Origin: CAYMKL01 sp964390805
Lineage (GTDB): Bacteria; Chloroflexota; Anaerolineae; VGOG01
Length of the DNA stretch: 51,735 bases
NCBI GenBank assembly: GCA_964390805.1
Contig: CAYMKL010000037.1
Location: forward strand, 1-51,735
Direction: 5' to 3'
Numbering within the stretch: the stretch's first letter is position 1; every line of letters starts with the position of its first letter. This document shows positions 1-8,748 of the stretch, piece after piece. The notes beneath the pieces are model-generated. The model saw only the letters and a program-made list of their open reading frames with translations. It had not been told where the DNA came from and made no database searches. The translations under genes were made by a program, and so were the position numbers.

Positions 1-30
1 GCGTCGAACTTCCACTCGTACAGCCATCAT
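1..30 (-). CDS. Start of a gene running off the window edge
   Basis: Read on the minus strand, a good ribosome binding site (AGGT preceded by GG, complement of 35-40) lies just before two consecutive ATG codons (30-28 and 27-25). The ten codons visible begin MMAVRVEVRR. It follows the BMP transporter genes on the same strand with an ~80-nt gap, so it may be the last gene of that operon. Too little is visible to name a product. Confidence 0.5.
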   Translation of the reverse strand, partial: MMAVRVEVRR

Positions 31-108
31 AGCTACCTCCAAAGTGTTTAGGTGTGTTTCGTTTCAGTTGGGATGGAATCCTTGCGAAGCGTCGGCGGTA
101 GCACCTGG

Positions 109-1050
109 TCAGAGGGTTTTTCTTTCGCGGTCGTAGTTCTGTCCCAGGAAGGCAGGGACCCTTACCCATTTGAGGGCGAATATCATGACCAGGATAGTGG
201 CGATGTAGGGTAGCATCAGTAGAAACTGGTAGGGGATTCCAAATCCCCCAATCTGTACCCTGAGGGCCAGTATCTCTATGCCGGCGAAAAAGAGGGATCC
301 GAGTAGGATCAGGTGGGGACTCCAACCTCCGAAGAAGGTCAAGGCGATGGCAATCCAGCCCCTGCCCTGCACCATTCCTTCAGTGAAGGTCCCGGTGTAG
401 ACCATGGGCAGATAAGCGCCCGCCAGACCCATCAGCATTGCTCCCACGATGGTTGTCGCGTATCGCATCAGCGAGACGTTCACGCCCAGGCTATCCGCCG
501 CTTTAGGGTTCTCGCCAACTGCCCTCAGTTCTAAACCGATGCTCGTTTTGTAGAGGAGATAATAGAGGAAGACAGACAAGAGAATCGCCAGGTAAACCAG
601 CCAGTTTCGGTTGAAGAGGATATCGCCCAGGATCGGTATTTGGCTCAGGCCGGGTATCGGCACGTCCTGGAGGGTGGGAATGAGAGGGGGCTGTAAGGTG
701 ACTCCAACCACGATCTTGTAGAAAAGGGTTGACAAGCCCAGGCTAAAGAAAAAGAGCGCCAGGCCAATGACGAACTGGTCCATCTTCAGCGTGGTGGTGA
801 AGTAGGCCAGGGCCAGGCCAAAGAGGGCTCCTGCCAGCATTGCCAGGAGAAGGCCGTAGAGCAGGCTGCCGCCGAGGTAGGCACCCAGAAACCCCACGGA
901 GGCCCCGACGAGCATGATACCCTCCTGGGCCACGTTGAAGATGCCTGTTCTGCCGCCCAACATGGTTCCCTGGCTGGCGAGGACATAAGGAACCAGGGCG
1001 AGCATCACCAGCTTGGCGAAGTTTACGATCTGTATCTCAAACTGTCCCAC
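109..1050 (-). CDS. BMP-type nucleoside/simple sugar ABC transporter, permease 2
   Basis: This is a 313-residue integral membrane protein with about eight hydrophobic segments. It belongs to the BPD_transp_2 family, resembling the NupQ/YufQ permeases that partner a BmpA-type lipoprotein. The family-typical stretch 'GGRTGIFNVAQEGIMLVGA' near residue 31 and the central loop 'GLELRAVGENPKAADSLG' (about 173-190), which contacts the ATPase, are both present. It starts 3 nt after the stop of the first permease, so the two are translationally coupled in the order lipoprotein, ATPase, permease 1, permease 2. The likely cargo is a nucleoside or related small molecule, but specificity is not readable from a permease. 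Confidence 0.88.
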   Translation of the reverse strand: MGQFEIQIVNFAKLVMLALVPYVLASQGTMLGGRTGIFNVAQEGIMLVGASVGFLGAYLGGSLLYGLLLAMLAGALFGLALAYFTTTLKMDQFVIGLALFFFSLGLSTLFYKIVVGVTLQPPLIPTLQDVPIPGLSQIPILGDILFNRNWLVYLAILLSVFLYYLLYKTSIGLELRAVGENPKAADSLGVNVSLMRYATTIVGAMLMGLAGAYLPMVYTGTFTEGMVQGRGWIAIALTFFGGWSPHLILLGSLFFAGIEILALRVQIGGFGIPYQFLLMLPYIATILVMIFALKWVRVPAFLGQNYDRERKTL

Positions 1051-1053
1051 TGG

Positions 1054-2112
1054 CTATCGCCTCCTGACCACGTCTGACAAGAGAACAAAGAGAAGAACCA
1101 GAGCTTCGACGATGAATACCATCTCGATGGGTATCAGCATCGTTCTCTGCATGGCGCTGGCGCCGACTTCTAGGACAGCGATGAAAAAGGCCACGAATGG
1201 AACGGCCAGGTTGTTGCCCTTGGCGATGAGACCGATGATGATGCCCAGAAGCAAGTAGTTCGATTGCAGCCCCTCGATGAGCCGGTGTTGAATCCCAGCC
1301 ACCTCGATGGCCCCGGAGAGGCCGGCCAGGACGCCACCCAGTATCAAGGAGAGCAGAAACATCTGGCGGACGTTTATCCCGTAGACCATGGAGGCTCTGG
1401 GGTTCGCGCCCGTCGCCACCAGCTCATATCCGGCGGCTGTGCGGTTGGTGTAGAGGTACACGACGACAGCGACGAACACAGCGAGGATGATGCCAGCATT
1501 CAGAGGGGGCCTGGCGACGAGCAAGGGAAGCTCACCACCTGCGCCTATGGGGAGAGTGGTGGGGTGTCCGGCCATAGGGTCTCGCCAGATCTCAGTCGCG
1601 ACATAATCAATGAGGCTGAAGGAGACAAAGTTCATCAGGACGGTGGTGAGGATCTCGTTGATGCCGAAGCGATAGAGCAGCCAGGCGGGTATGGCGGCCC
1701 AAAAGGCCCCGAACAGGATGCCGGCTAGGATGAGCATAGGCAGCAGCAGAAGAGGGGGAAGGTCGGCGAACAGGATACCAACGGCAGTCGCCCCGATAGC
1801 GCCGACGATGAGCTGTCCCTCCCCCCCGATGTTGAATTTGCCAGCCGCCAGGGGCACTGTGAAGGCCAAGGCTTGCAACAACAGCGGCACGAATTTGAGC
1901 AGGGTCTGAACGAATCCGTTGGGGGTCCTGAAAGAGGTGAAGAGGATGGTGGCGTAGGCCTTTGGCACGTTGAAACCCATGGCGGCAATGAATATCCCCG
2001 CCGCAGCAAAAGAAGCGGCCACCGCCAGGAGGTAAGGAATCAATTTGCCGGCCAGGGTCTTTACGCTGTGACCGGGCTCCATAGCTCGCTCACTCACGGG
2101 TTTTGACTCCAC
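1054..2112 (-). CDS. BMP-type nucleoside/simple sugar ABC transporter, permease 1
   Basis: This 352-residue polytopic permease is of the BPD_transp_2 family (NupP/YufP type). About ten hydrophobic segments are visible. 'FNIGGEGQLIVGAIGA' (about 92-107) is the family's signature loop, and 'GYELVATGANPRASMVYGI' (about 228-246) is the ATPase-contact region. The annotated start overlaps the upstream ATPase gene by 23 nt. A second ATG at 2082 (MEPGHSV) would leave no overlap, so the start is uncertain by ten codons. It pairs with permease 2 as the heterodimeric membrane channel of the importer. Confidence 0.88.
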   Translation of the reverse strand: MESKPVSERAMEPGHSVKTLAGKLIPYLLAVAASFAAAGIFIAAMGFNVPKAYATILFTSFRTPNGFVQTLLKFVPLLLQALAFTVPLAAGKFNIGGEGQLIVGAIGATAVGILFADLPPLLLLPMLILAGILFGAFWAAIPAWLLYRFGINEILTTVLMNFVSFSLIDYVATEIWRDPMAGHPTTLPIGAGGELPLLVARPPLNAGIILAVFVAVVVYLYTNRTAAGYELVATGANPRASMVYGINVRQMFLLSLILGGVLAGLSGAIEVAGIQHRLIEGLQSNYLLLGIIIGLIAKGNNLAVPFVAFFIAVLEVGASAMQRTMLIPIEMVFIVEALVLLFVLLSDVVRRR

Positions 2113-3640
2113 TCATCATCCGTCCTATTTCGTACTTATCGAACTCGCTCCTCTCGAGGACTCCCACTATCTCGCCCCGGTAGATGGTGGCGATTCTGTC
2201 ACACAGGAGAAGAAGCTCATCCAGGTCTTCAGATAGAAGCAGAGTAGCCATCCCCCGCTTCTTTCGCTCCAGGAGCTTGGAGTAGACAAACTCCGTCGAG
2301 GGTATGTCCAGACCCCTGGTGGGGTTGTGCGCAACGAGGAGCTTGGCTGGCCGGGAGAAGGCCCGAGCCAGCATGACCCGCTGGATGTTCCCTCCTGAAA
2401 GGTTCGCCGCCACCTCTCCGGGGCCTGGCGTCTTGATGTTGTACTCGGAGATCAAGTTCCCAGCCACTCGGAAGATGGCCTTCCAGTCGAGGAATCTCCC
2501 CTTGCTATATGGCTCCTGGCGATGGAAGCCCAGCATCAGGTTTTGAGCCACATTGGCCGTCGGCAGAAAGCCGTCGTGCAACCTGTCCTCTGGGATGTAG
2601 GTGACTCCCGCCTCTAGCAATTGCCTGGTGTCTGTGTCAGCCACGCTCGTGCCGTCAATCCAAACGCGGCCTTCGGCGATCGGTCGGATGCCGACCACGC
2701 TCTCGGCCAGTTCCTGTTGGCCGTTTCCGGCCACGCCCGCGACGCCCAGGATCTCTTTCTCGCGGACCTGGAAAGCGCAGTCTTTGATCAACGGCCCGCC
2801 CTGTTCGCCGACCACCTGCAATCCCTCGACCTGCAAGACGGGCTCTTTGCCTACCTGCAGAGCTTCCTGGTCGAGGCCTGACGTGGAGAACAGGACGCTT
2901 TTCTCGATGTCCAGCTCCTCGCCCACCATCCCCCTGACCAGAGTCTCCTCGGAGGCCTCATCCTGTTGCACGGTGAGGACGTTCCTGCCGTCCCTGAGCA
3001 CCGAAATCCTGTCACAGACACTCAGCGCTTCCCTCAGCTTATGGGTGATGAAGACAACGCTCATCCCCTCCTCGACCATCACTCGCAGGGATTGAAAGAG
3101 GGAATCCACCTCCTGAGGGGTGAGGTTTGTGGTCGGCTCGTCCAGGATCAGGATGACGATGCCTCGATAGAGGGCTTTGAGAATTTCGACCTTCTGGCGA
3201 ATCCCCATAGGGAGCTCTTCGATCAAGGCGCGAGGGTTGACCTCCAGCCCAAATCTTTCAGACAAGTCCCTGATCCGCTTCCCTTCCTGATCAAGTTTCA
3301 GGGTGGGCCTATTCTTCAGTGGGGTTCCCAGTACGATGTTCTGAGTCACCGTGAAGTTATCTATCTGGAGAAAGTGCTGGTGAACCATCCCGATGCCATG
3401 CCTGATGGCATCCTTGGGCGACTGGATCTCCACCCCCTCGCCGTGCAGGTAGACGTCGCCAGCGTCCGGCTTGTAGAGGCCGTACAGGATGTTCATCAGC
3501 GTGGTCTTCCCCGCGCCATTCCCTCCGAGAAGCCCGTGAATCTCTTTGCTATTTAGTTGTAAGCTGACATTGTCGAGGGCAACCACTGTCCCAAAGGACT
3601 TGTGGACGCCCTTCATCTGAAGTAAGGTTGAGTTTTGCAT
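2090..3640 (-). CDS. BMP-type ABC transporter, tandem ATP-binding protein
   Basis: This is a fused ATPase with two nucleotide-binding domains, as in importers of sugars and nucleosides (NupO/RbsA type). The first half has Walker A GGNGAGKTT and Walker B ILDEPT. The second half has a degenerate Walker A (GVAGNGQQ) but a clean signature, NLSGGNIQRVMLAR, so one ATP site is probably weak, as is usual for this family. I chose ATG 3640 (MQNSTLL). A longer frame opens at 3688, but its extra 16 codons are encoded by a 15-bp perfect palindrome (3653-3685), which is unlikely to be coding. It overlaps the following permease gene, consistent with one operon. Confidence 0.9.
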   Translation of the reverse strand: MQNSTLLQMKGVHKSFGTVVALDNVSLQLNSKEIHGLLGGNGAGKTTLMNILYGLYKPDAGDVYLHGEGVEIQSPKDAIRHGIGMVHQHFLQIDNFTVTQNIVLGTPLKNRPTLKLDQEGKRIRDLSERFGLEVNPRALIEELPMGIRQKVEILKALYRGIVILILDEPTTNLTPQEVDSLFQSLRVMVEEGMSVVFITHKLREALSVCDRISVLRDGRNVLTVQQDEASEETLVRGMVGEELDIEKSVLFSTSGLDQEALQVGKEPVLQVEGLQVVGEQGGPLIKDCAFQVREKEILGVAGVAGNGQQELAESVVGIRPIAEGRVWIDGTSVADTDTRQLLEAGVTYIPEDRLHDGFLPTANVAQNLMLGFHRQEPYSKGRFLDWKAIFRVAGNLISEYNIKTPGPGEVAANLSGGNIQRVMLARAFSRPAKLLVAHNPTRGLDIPSTEFVYSKLLERKKRGMATLLLSEDLDELLLLCDRIATIYRGEIVGVLERSEFDKYEIGRMMSGVKTRE

Positions 3641-3652
3641 CGGATACCGCCA

Positions 3653-3685
3653 AGACCTGACAGGTTTCTGAAACCTGTCAGGTCT
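3653..3685. repeat. Perfect intergenic palindrome (15-bp stem, 3-nt loop)
   Basis: AGACCTGACAGGTTT, loop CTG, AAACCTGTCAGGTCT. It lies between the BMP lipoprotein gene and the ATPase gene. There is no following T-run, so it is not an obvious terminator. It is likely an intergenic REP-like palindrome that may protect the lipoprotein mRNA or lower readthrough into the ATPase. Confidence 0.75.
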
Positions 3686-3698
3686 CACATAGAGCGGC

Positions 3699-4703
3699 CT
3701 ATTCTATGGGTGTGATGTCTTTGACGACCTCGATCTTGCCAGACCGTACATCAGCGACGATCTGCTCTATCTCGCTGTTTAGTTCGTCGGAGACATTCCG
3801 AAGAGGGGACTGAATGGAGACGCCGGTAGCGAACCCCAGGGGGTAGTACCCGCCCGTTTCACCGTCCATTATCTTCTGGGTGATCTCCTTCAGCGGTCCT
3901 GCCCAATCGTAGAGCACTCCGGTGATGTAGTTGTCGGGGGCAAAGGTGGACTTATCGGTGTACTTGGCCGTGGCCAACACCTGGCCAGGCGCGCTCTTTA
4001 CAGCTTCGAAGAGACCGAACATACCCAGGTTGAGGGAGCCCATGATCACGTCGGCGCCCTCGGCGATCATGGCGTCAGTCAGTTCCCGAGCCTTGGTGGG
4101 ATCGTTGAAGTCCCCGACCCAAGCTGGCTTGAAATCCACGTCTAAGCCCAGGTCAGCAATCGCCTGCTCAATGGCGTGGACTTCAGCGTAGGAGAAGGGC
4201 AGGGTCAGCCCGCCGATGTAGCCGATCTTGCCGGTTTGGGTCTGCTTGGCGGCCACGGCGCCGATGGCATAGAAGCCGACCTGGAAGTTCCTGTCTATGA
4301 CCCAGAGGTTGTCGGGGGCGTCTTCCACGGGCGCGTCGCCCTCTGCGATGAAGTACACATCCGGGAACTCATTGGCCAGTTCCTTGGTCTGCGAGACAAA
4401 CTGGCCGCCGTGGGTGAAGATGATGTTGTAGCCAGCGTCAATGTATTCACGCATGACCCTCACCACGTCCGGTACCGGCACGCTCTCGGAGTAAGCCACC
4501 TCGATGCCGAGGTCTGTTTGCACCGAGGTGACGCCTATGTAGCCTAGCGTATTGTAATCGGCGTCCGTGATGACTCCTGGGAGGATTCCCGCCAGTTTGA
4601 ACTCCTTGGTCGGGACGGAGGTCGGCGCTTGGGTGGCAGGTGCAGCGCACCCAGCAGCGAGAACGATCAAAAGTACCATTAATACGAATAGTTGCTTACG
4701 CAT
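3699..4703 (-). CDS. BMP family (BmpA/PnrA-like) substrate-binding lipoprotein
   Basis: This 334-residue protein has a lipoprotein signal peptide: basic start, hydrophobic core, and the lipobox LAAGC with acylation Cys near residue 19. A short Ala/Pro/Thr linker follows. The mature part matches the BMP/Med family of periplasmic-type binding proteins, with motifs such as 'VITDADYNTLGYIG', 'GYNIIFTHGGQF' and 'GKIGYIGGL'. Known members bind purine nucleosides, but some bind other ligands. It is the first gene of the transporter operon. A promoter is visible upstream, and an AGGAGG ribosome binding site precedes ATG 4703. Being promoter-proximal and followed by a hairpin fits the usual excess synthesis of the binding protein. 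Confidence 0.9.
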   Translation of the reverse strand: MRKQLFVLMVLLIVLAAGCAAPATQAPTSVPTKEFKLAGILPGVITDADYNTLGYIGVTSVQTDLGIEVAYSESVPVPDVVRVMREYIDAGYNIIFTHGGQFVSQTKELANEFPDVYFIAEGDAPVEDAPDNLWVIDRNFQVGFYAIGAVAAKQTQTGKIGYIGGLTLPFSYAEVHAIEQAIADLGLDVDFKPAWVGDFNDPTKARELTDAMIAEGADVIMGSLNLGMFGLFEAVKSAPGQVLATAKYTDKSTFAPDNYITGVLYDWAGPLKEITQKIMDGETGGYYPLGFATGVSIQSPLRNVSDELNSEIEQIVADVRSGKIEVVKDITPIE

Positions 4704-4745
4704 TGTTTCTTTCCTCCTTTTCTTATGGTTTTTGCAGACATCGCT

Positions 4746-4774
4746 AGTATACTACCAATCCAAAGTGGTGTCAA
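4746..4774 (-). promoter_or_regulatory. Sigma70-type promoter of the BMP transporter operon
   Basis: On the minus strand TTGACA (complement of 4769-4774) and TATACT (4746-4751) are separated by 17 nt. They lie 43 nt upstream of the lipoprotein start codon. Confidence 0.75.
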
Positions 4775-4814
4775 GTGCTCTTTCTCAGGCAGATGCACGA
4801 TGCTCCAGCCGCGG

Positions 4815-6005
4815 CTAGATCGCCCCCTGCTCCCGCAACGCCTCCACCTGCCTAGCGTCATACCCCAGCGCCGAAAGCACCTCCCCGTTGTGCTCCCCCA
4901 ACAGTGGCGGGGGCAAGCGGTAGGTGACTGGCGTCTCTGACAGATGCACTGGATTCCCGATGGAGCGAACCAGACCAGCCAGAGGATGTTGCAGGTCTAC
5001 GATCATGCCTCGGGCCAGGAGTTGAGGGTCGGCCAGGGTCTCGTCGGGGAAGTTGATGGGGCCGGACGGGATGCCCGCAGCCACGAGCCGCTCCAGCCAA
5101 TAGTCCGCGCTCTCCTTCTCCAAGATCTCCTGCAACAGCGGGATCAACTCATCCCGGTGCTGGTTGCGCTGAGCATTGGCGGCGAAGTGGAGATCAAGCA
5201 TGATGCTGTCTTCTATGCCCAGCAGAGCGCAGAAACGCTGCCAGAGCCGCTCTGTGCCCACGGCGACGATGAGGTGTTTGTCCCTGGTCCGGAAGGGCTG
5301 GTAGGGGGTGATGGTCGGGTGAACGTTGCCCAGGCGCGGGGGTCGCTGGCCGGTGGCGAAATGGCTACCGCCCACGTTGGCCAGCCAGGTGACCTGTGAG
5401 TCGAGGAGGGCGACGTCCAAGAACTGGCCCCGCCCCGTCTTCTCCCTGGCCAGCAGTGCGGAGAGGATGCCGATGGTGGCGTAGATGCCGGCGCTGATGT
5501 CGGCCATGGGGGTGGGGAAACGGATTGGGCCGCCCTCAGGCTCTCCCGTCAGGCTCATGAGTCCCGCCTCCCCCTGAGCCACCACGTCGTACCCACCACG
5601 CCCGGCTTTAGGCCCGCTATGGCCGTAGCCGGAGATGGCGCAGTAGATCAAGCGGGGATTGAGGGCCTGCAAGGTGTCGGGGTCAATACCGCCTCTCTGG
5701 AGCGAGTTCATCCTGGGGATATTGACGGTGAAGACGTCGGCCTCTTCCGCCAGTTGGTGCAGGATGCGCTGGCCTTCGGCGGTCTTGAAGTTGACGGTAA
5801 GCCCCCGTTTGTTGCGGTTGACCGACAAGAAGTAGGCGCTCTCCCCTTCGATGAAGGGAGGCCCCCACCCCCGGGCCATATCGCCCCGGCCGGGTGGCTC
5901 CACCTTGATCACGTCGGCGCCAAGATCGCCCAGCATCATGGTGCAGTAGGGACCCGCCAGGGCCTGGGTCAGGTCAATGACGCGGATGTCTTCTAGTGAT
6001 TGCAT
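4815..6005 (-). CDS. CaiB/BaiF family (class III) CoA-transferase
   Basis: About 396 residues, the usual length of class III CoA transferases, which move CoA between carboxylic acids through an aspartyl-CoA thioester intermediate. The N-terminus 'IRVIDLTQALAGPYCTMMLGDLGADVIKVEPPGRGD' is family-typical in content. 'GGYDVVAQ' near residue 140 carries the probable catalytic Asp. I chose ATG 6005 because GAGGGGGG lies just upstream. The frame is open to 6056, but that extension has no ribosome binding site. It stands between the BMP operon promoter and a toxin-antitoxin pair, so it appears to be a single gene. Its acyl substrate is unknown. Acetyl-CoA:oxalate, carnitine and formyl-CoA type enzymes all share these features. 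Confidence 0.88.
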   Translation of the reverse strand: MQSLEDIRVIDLTQALAGPYCTMMLGDLGADVIKVEPPGRGDMARGWGPPFIEGESAYFLSVNRNKRGLTVNFKTAEGQRILHQLAEEADVFTVNIPRMNSLQRGGIDPDTLQALNPRLIYCAISGYGHSGPKAGRGGYDVVAQGEAGLMSLTGEPEGGPIRFPTPMADISAGIYATIGILSALLAREKTGRGQFLDVALLDSQVTWLANVGGSHFATGQRPPRLGNVHPTITPYQPFRTRDKHLIVAVGTERLWQRFCALLGIEDSIMLDLHFAANAQRNQHRDELIPLLQEILEKESADYWLERLVAAGIPSGPINFPDETLADPQLLARGMIVDLQHPLAGLVRSIGNPVHLSETPVTYRLPPPLLGEHNGEVLSALGYDARQVEALREQGAI

Positions 6006-6015
6006 TACACCCCCC

Positions 6016-6381
6016 TCACGTTTCACTTTGATGTACTCGTATGCGACCGACTTCAACTATCCACAGATTCTTCTCAACAGGCATTTGGGCAGCAGCTTGC
6101 AAGAACTGTCGAACCAACCTCTCTAATAAGGCCAGACTTGGGTTTCGTGGTACGCGGATGACTATAATGCCACTAGCCTTCTTGGGTGAGAACCGCGTTA
6201 CGTCCGCGAAATCCAGATCCAAGGTAACCAAACAACGCTGTTCTGTACAGCACAGGTCATAGAGCTGTTGGTCGGAGGTTCCTTGCAAAGACTCATCGCG
6301 GACGGTCTGTACATCGTGCCCAGCGGCTACAAAGATACGCTGGGTCCGTCCCCCGAAGTTCTCATCAAGCTTAAACTTCAT
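6016..6381 (-). CDS. DUF5615 PIN-like toxin
   Basis: This 121-residue protein starts 'MKFKLDENFGGRTQRIFVAAGHDVQTVRDESLQG'. That is the pattern of DUF5615 (Mut7-C/PIN-like) proteins: an early conserved DEN, then a GHDV strand. 'CLVTLDLDFADVTRFSP' near residue 50 carries the Asp-rich metal-binding strand of the PIN-like fold. Family members are presumed RNases of type II toxin-antitoxin pairs. It overlaps the upstream DUF433 gene by 4 nt, which is the standard arrangement. Target RNA is unknown. Confidence 0.82.
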   Translation of the reverse strand: MKFKLDENFGGRTQRIFVAAGHDVQTVRDESLQGTSDQQLYDLCCTEQRCLVTLDLDFADVTRFSPKKASGIIVIRVPRNPSLALLERLVRQFLQAAAQMPVEKNLWIVEVGRIRVHQSET

Positions 6382-6620
6382 GCTGCCGCCTCGATCGGAA
6401 TCTCAACATACCGCTCGCGTGTCATCTCTGCCCCGTAAGCAATGGCAGCCAGGATGTCTGCCCTCGTTAGCTGGGGGTACTCTTCCAGAAGTTCTTCTAT
6501 GCTCGTGCCACTGGCAAGAAAATCAAGGATGAGCGAGACCCAGATCCGAGTGCCGCGAATGCAGGGCTTGCCAAAACAGATATTGGGGTCTATCGAAATG
6601 CGTTCAAGAAACGAATTCAT
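6378..6620 (-). CDS. DUF433 antitoxin
   Basis: This 80-residue protein has the DUF433 hallmarks 'ISIDPNICFGKPCIRGTRIWV', then a helix-turn-helix-like stretch 'TSIEELLEEYPQLTRADILAAIAYGAE'. DUF433 proteins are small DNA-binding antitoxins found with PIN-like toxins. The gene has a strong AGGAGG ribosome binding site and ends in a 4-nt overlap with the toxin gene, so the pair is co-translated and probably autoregulated. Confidence 0.85.
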   Translation of the reverse strand: MNSFLERISIDPNICFGKPCIRGTRIWVSLILDFLASGTSIEELLEEYPQLTRADILAAIAYGAEMTRERYVEIPIEAAA

Positions 6621-6749
6621 TGGTTATAACCTCCTTTTCCTTTTTCGTATTCTTCGTGGTTCAAGCGTGACACCGCCCCACGTCCTCCTGACACGTTACC
6701 TGACCGCAGACCTGGCAGCGGATCTGGCTGTATCCTCTATGGTCCCCAG

Positions 6750-7223
6750 TCACTTGACCACACATAGCGCCTGTCTTATCTCCCCCAGGTGATAAGCCGT
6801 ATGGGCCAGAATGGCAAGTGAAGCACCAATATCATCCTCTCCCTCCCAGATAGCGAGATTCTTCATTGCCGTCAATACAGTTTGGTGGGTCTCTCTGAGT
6901 TCCTGCTTGAGTGCTTCCCATTCATCCGGCGTCACTTCCTTCAGTTGCCAGCTTTCTTCCCAGTCTATTTTGCCAATCGTTTTCTTTTGTAGGCAGCCTT
7001 CAAGGAGTACTCGAAGGTAGAAGCGGGCGTGTTCCACTTGAGCAGCAATACTTGCACATTTCGCTGATACCGGACGAGAAGCCTCTTCAGCAGAGATTGT
7101 TTCCAGCGTCTCGAAAAACGATGTGCCTCTATCAAGATAAATGCCCTGAACCTGCTCGAATGTTTCCTCGAGCAAGTCAAAGAGTTCCTTCTTGAAACTA
7201 TCAGTGTCAATCTGTCTAGACAT
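6750..7223 (-). CDS. DinB-like four-helix metalloenzyme
   Basis: This 157-residue, all-helical protein carries the DinB/YfiT metal-binding triad pattern: His65 (VEHARFY), His141 and His145 (AHTAYHLGEIRQ). Members of the family include thiol-dependent S-transferases and DNA-damage-inducible proteins of unknown role. The final motif HxxxHxGxIRQ is the most typical element. It lies 8 nt downstream of the condensation-domain gene on the same strand, so the two may be one transcript. The substrate cannot be inferred. Confidence 0.78.
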   Translation of the reverse strand: MSRQIDTDSFKKELFDLLEETFEQVQGIYLDRGTSFFETLETISAEEASRPVSAKCASIAAQVEHARFYLRVLLEGCLQKKTIGKIDWEESWQLKEVTPDEWEALKQELRETHQTVLTAMKNLAIWEGEDDIGASLAILAHTAYHLGEIRQALCVVK

Positions 7224-7231
7224 GTATTCTC

Positions 7232-8644
7232 CTATTCGTTAAGCAAGAATTCCATTGCCTTATCTTTAATTCTCTCCATAGTTCTTGTATCAATGGTTTC
7301 TTCTGCATATTCTAGAACTAGGCTGAGTTTTCCAGCACAAGTAACTGCGCCTAGGACTAGATTGACAAGAGCCAAAGGACAAGCACCACCAGGATTCATG
7401 ATCAAACGATCTAGCTCCAATGGTCCATACTTTGTCGGAAAATCCAGACGGGTGAGATTCGTGATGGCCGTTCCCATATTAATCCTATCAAGAGAGTCCA
7501 TCTTTTCTCTTTTGAGAACTGATAAGACAACGTCATCTCGTTTGCTGAAGGCAGAAAGCTTGTTATACCTTGTGAAATGCGGCGGGACAAGCCCGCCGAG
7601 CATTTTGAAACTAAGGGATTCTAGAATACCTGGTTCGAGATAACACCATGTTATGGGATCTTCAAACAGATTCTTGTTTGTATAGAGTGGTTTGACTTTG
7701 CGGTGAAGCTTTCGGGCATTTTCCCAGAAGCTCGTTTTCCTACTATATTTAAACTTCAGAGTCACTAACCCGGCATAAAATCCCATGACTTCGCCGGCAG
7801 GTCTCTGTAGACGGTCTCTCACGCTACCGGCGACGCCCATACTTGAATGATAGGGTTTGTCACCTTGAACAATGCATTGTGCACCTACAAAAGCGGTAGT
7901 TAATGCACTATTTACAGTTACGCCTTCTTCCCTACATCGAGCAACTAATGCAGAAGTCCGAGCCTCGGACAGCTCAACAGAGAGCATTTGGTGTTTGTAA
8001 TTCGTCCAATAAGCTTCATTGAGGTTTCTGTAATCCTCTTGATCGAAAAAGATCTTGTCTTCTTCCCATTTCTTGTTTATCCGATTTATTAGGAACCTGA
8101 CAATAGCGTTAAGTGAGACTTCTTTCGGTATGGTATCTCTGTCAATTGGAATCGGGTCAGGTAACACTTCCACTTCTCGAGTTGGATCCCCAAGATGAAC
8201 CATTAAGTCTCTGGCAAGATATGCTAATGACAACCCATCACAGATTATATGATGGCAGAAAACGATCAACTCAGATTGGATGGGAGATCGAACCAGAATA
8301 AATCGTATAGCTGGCTGTGTATCAAATTCAAAAGGGATCTGACATTCCTCATGGAATACGTCAATCCAATGATCATCAGATTCTCGAGGTACTATCTTTA
8401 CTGGGATTTCTTTGACCCCTTCCGATGTAAACCATAGATAGTGATCATTATCCTCCTTAATCCGAACCCTGAGATTTGGATGTCTCTGCTGAACTCTGGA
8501 AACGGCATTTATTAACATACTTTCGGATATATTCCCCTTAATCCGAGCTACAACAGTCACGATAGAATAAGGGGCTCGTGCAAACATGCGTTCTAAAGGA
8601 GTTATTTTTCTTTCATATTTCTTGACTTTTGGGTTTTCTAACAT
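7232..8644 (-). CDS. Stand-alone condensation-domain / acyltransferase protein
   Basis: About 470 residues with the hallmark HHxxxDG active site (HHIICDG, about residue 131), as in nonribosomal peptide synthetase condensation domains, PapA-type acyltransferases and alcohol acetyltransferases. The early 'LRVRI' and a late 'GPLELDRLIMNPGG' latch-type segment fit the chloramphenicol-acetyltransferase fold. No adenylation or carrier protein gene is nearby, so this is a free-standing enzyme that probably esterifies or amidates using an acyl thioester. The first frame codon (8653) is TTG. I prefer ATG 8644. Codon use looks more AT-rich than the neighbouring CaiB or transporter genes, which hints at separate origin. 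Confidence 0.8.
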   Translation of the reverse strand: MLENPKVKKYERKITPLERMFARAPYSIVTVVARIKGNISESMLINAVSRVQQRHPNLRVRIKEDNDHYLWFTSEGVKEIPVKIVPRESDDHWIDVFHEECQIPFEFDTQPAIRFILVRSPIQSELIVFCHHIICDGLSLAYLARDLMVHLGDPTREVEVLPDPIPIDRDTIPKEVSLNAIVRFLINRINKKWEEDKIFFDQEDYRNLNEAYWTNYKHQMLSVELSEARTSALVARCREEGVTVNSALTTAFVGAQCIVQGDKPYHSSMGVAGSVRDRLQRPAGEVMGFYAGLVTLKFKYSRKTSFWENARKLHRKVKPLYTNKNLFEDPITWCYLEPGILESLSFKMLGGLVPPHFTRYNKLSAFSKRDDVVLSVLKREKMDSLDRINMGTAITNLTRLDFPTKYGPLELDRLIMNPGGACPLALVNLVLGAVTCAGKLSLVLEYAEETIDTRTMERIKDKAMEFLLNE

Positions 8645-8748
8645 GATTTTCAAGCCCTTTCCAACTACTCAAACTATTGAGCTTTCGTACACTTAGGGTT
8701 CTGTGCCCAACTGATACAAAACCCTCGACAGTAGGTAAACCCATTATA

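Noticed and set aside
3640..3688. An extended N-terminus for the ABC ATPase
   Set aside because: The extension would be encoded by a perfect palindrome; ATG 3640 gives the usual family length.
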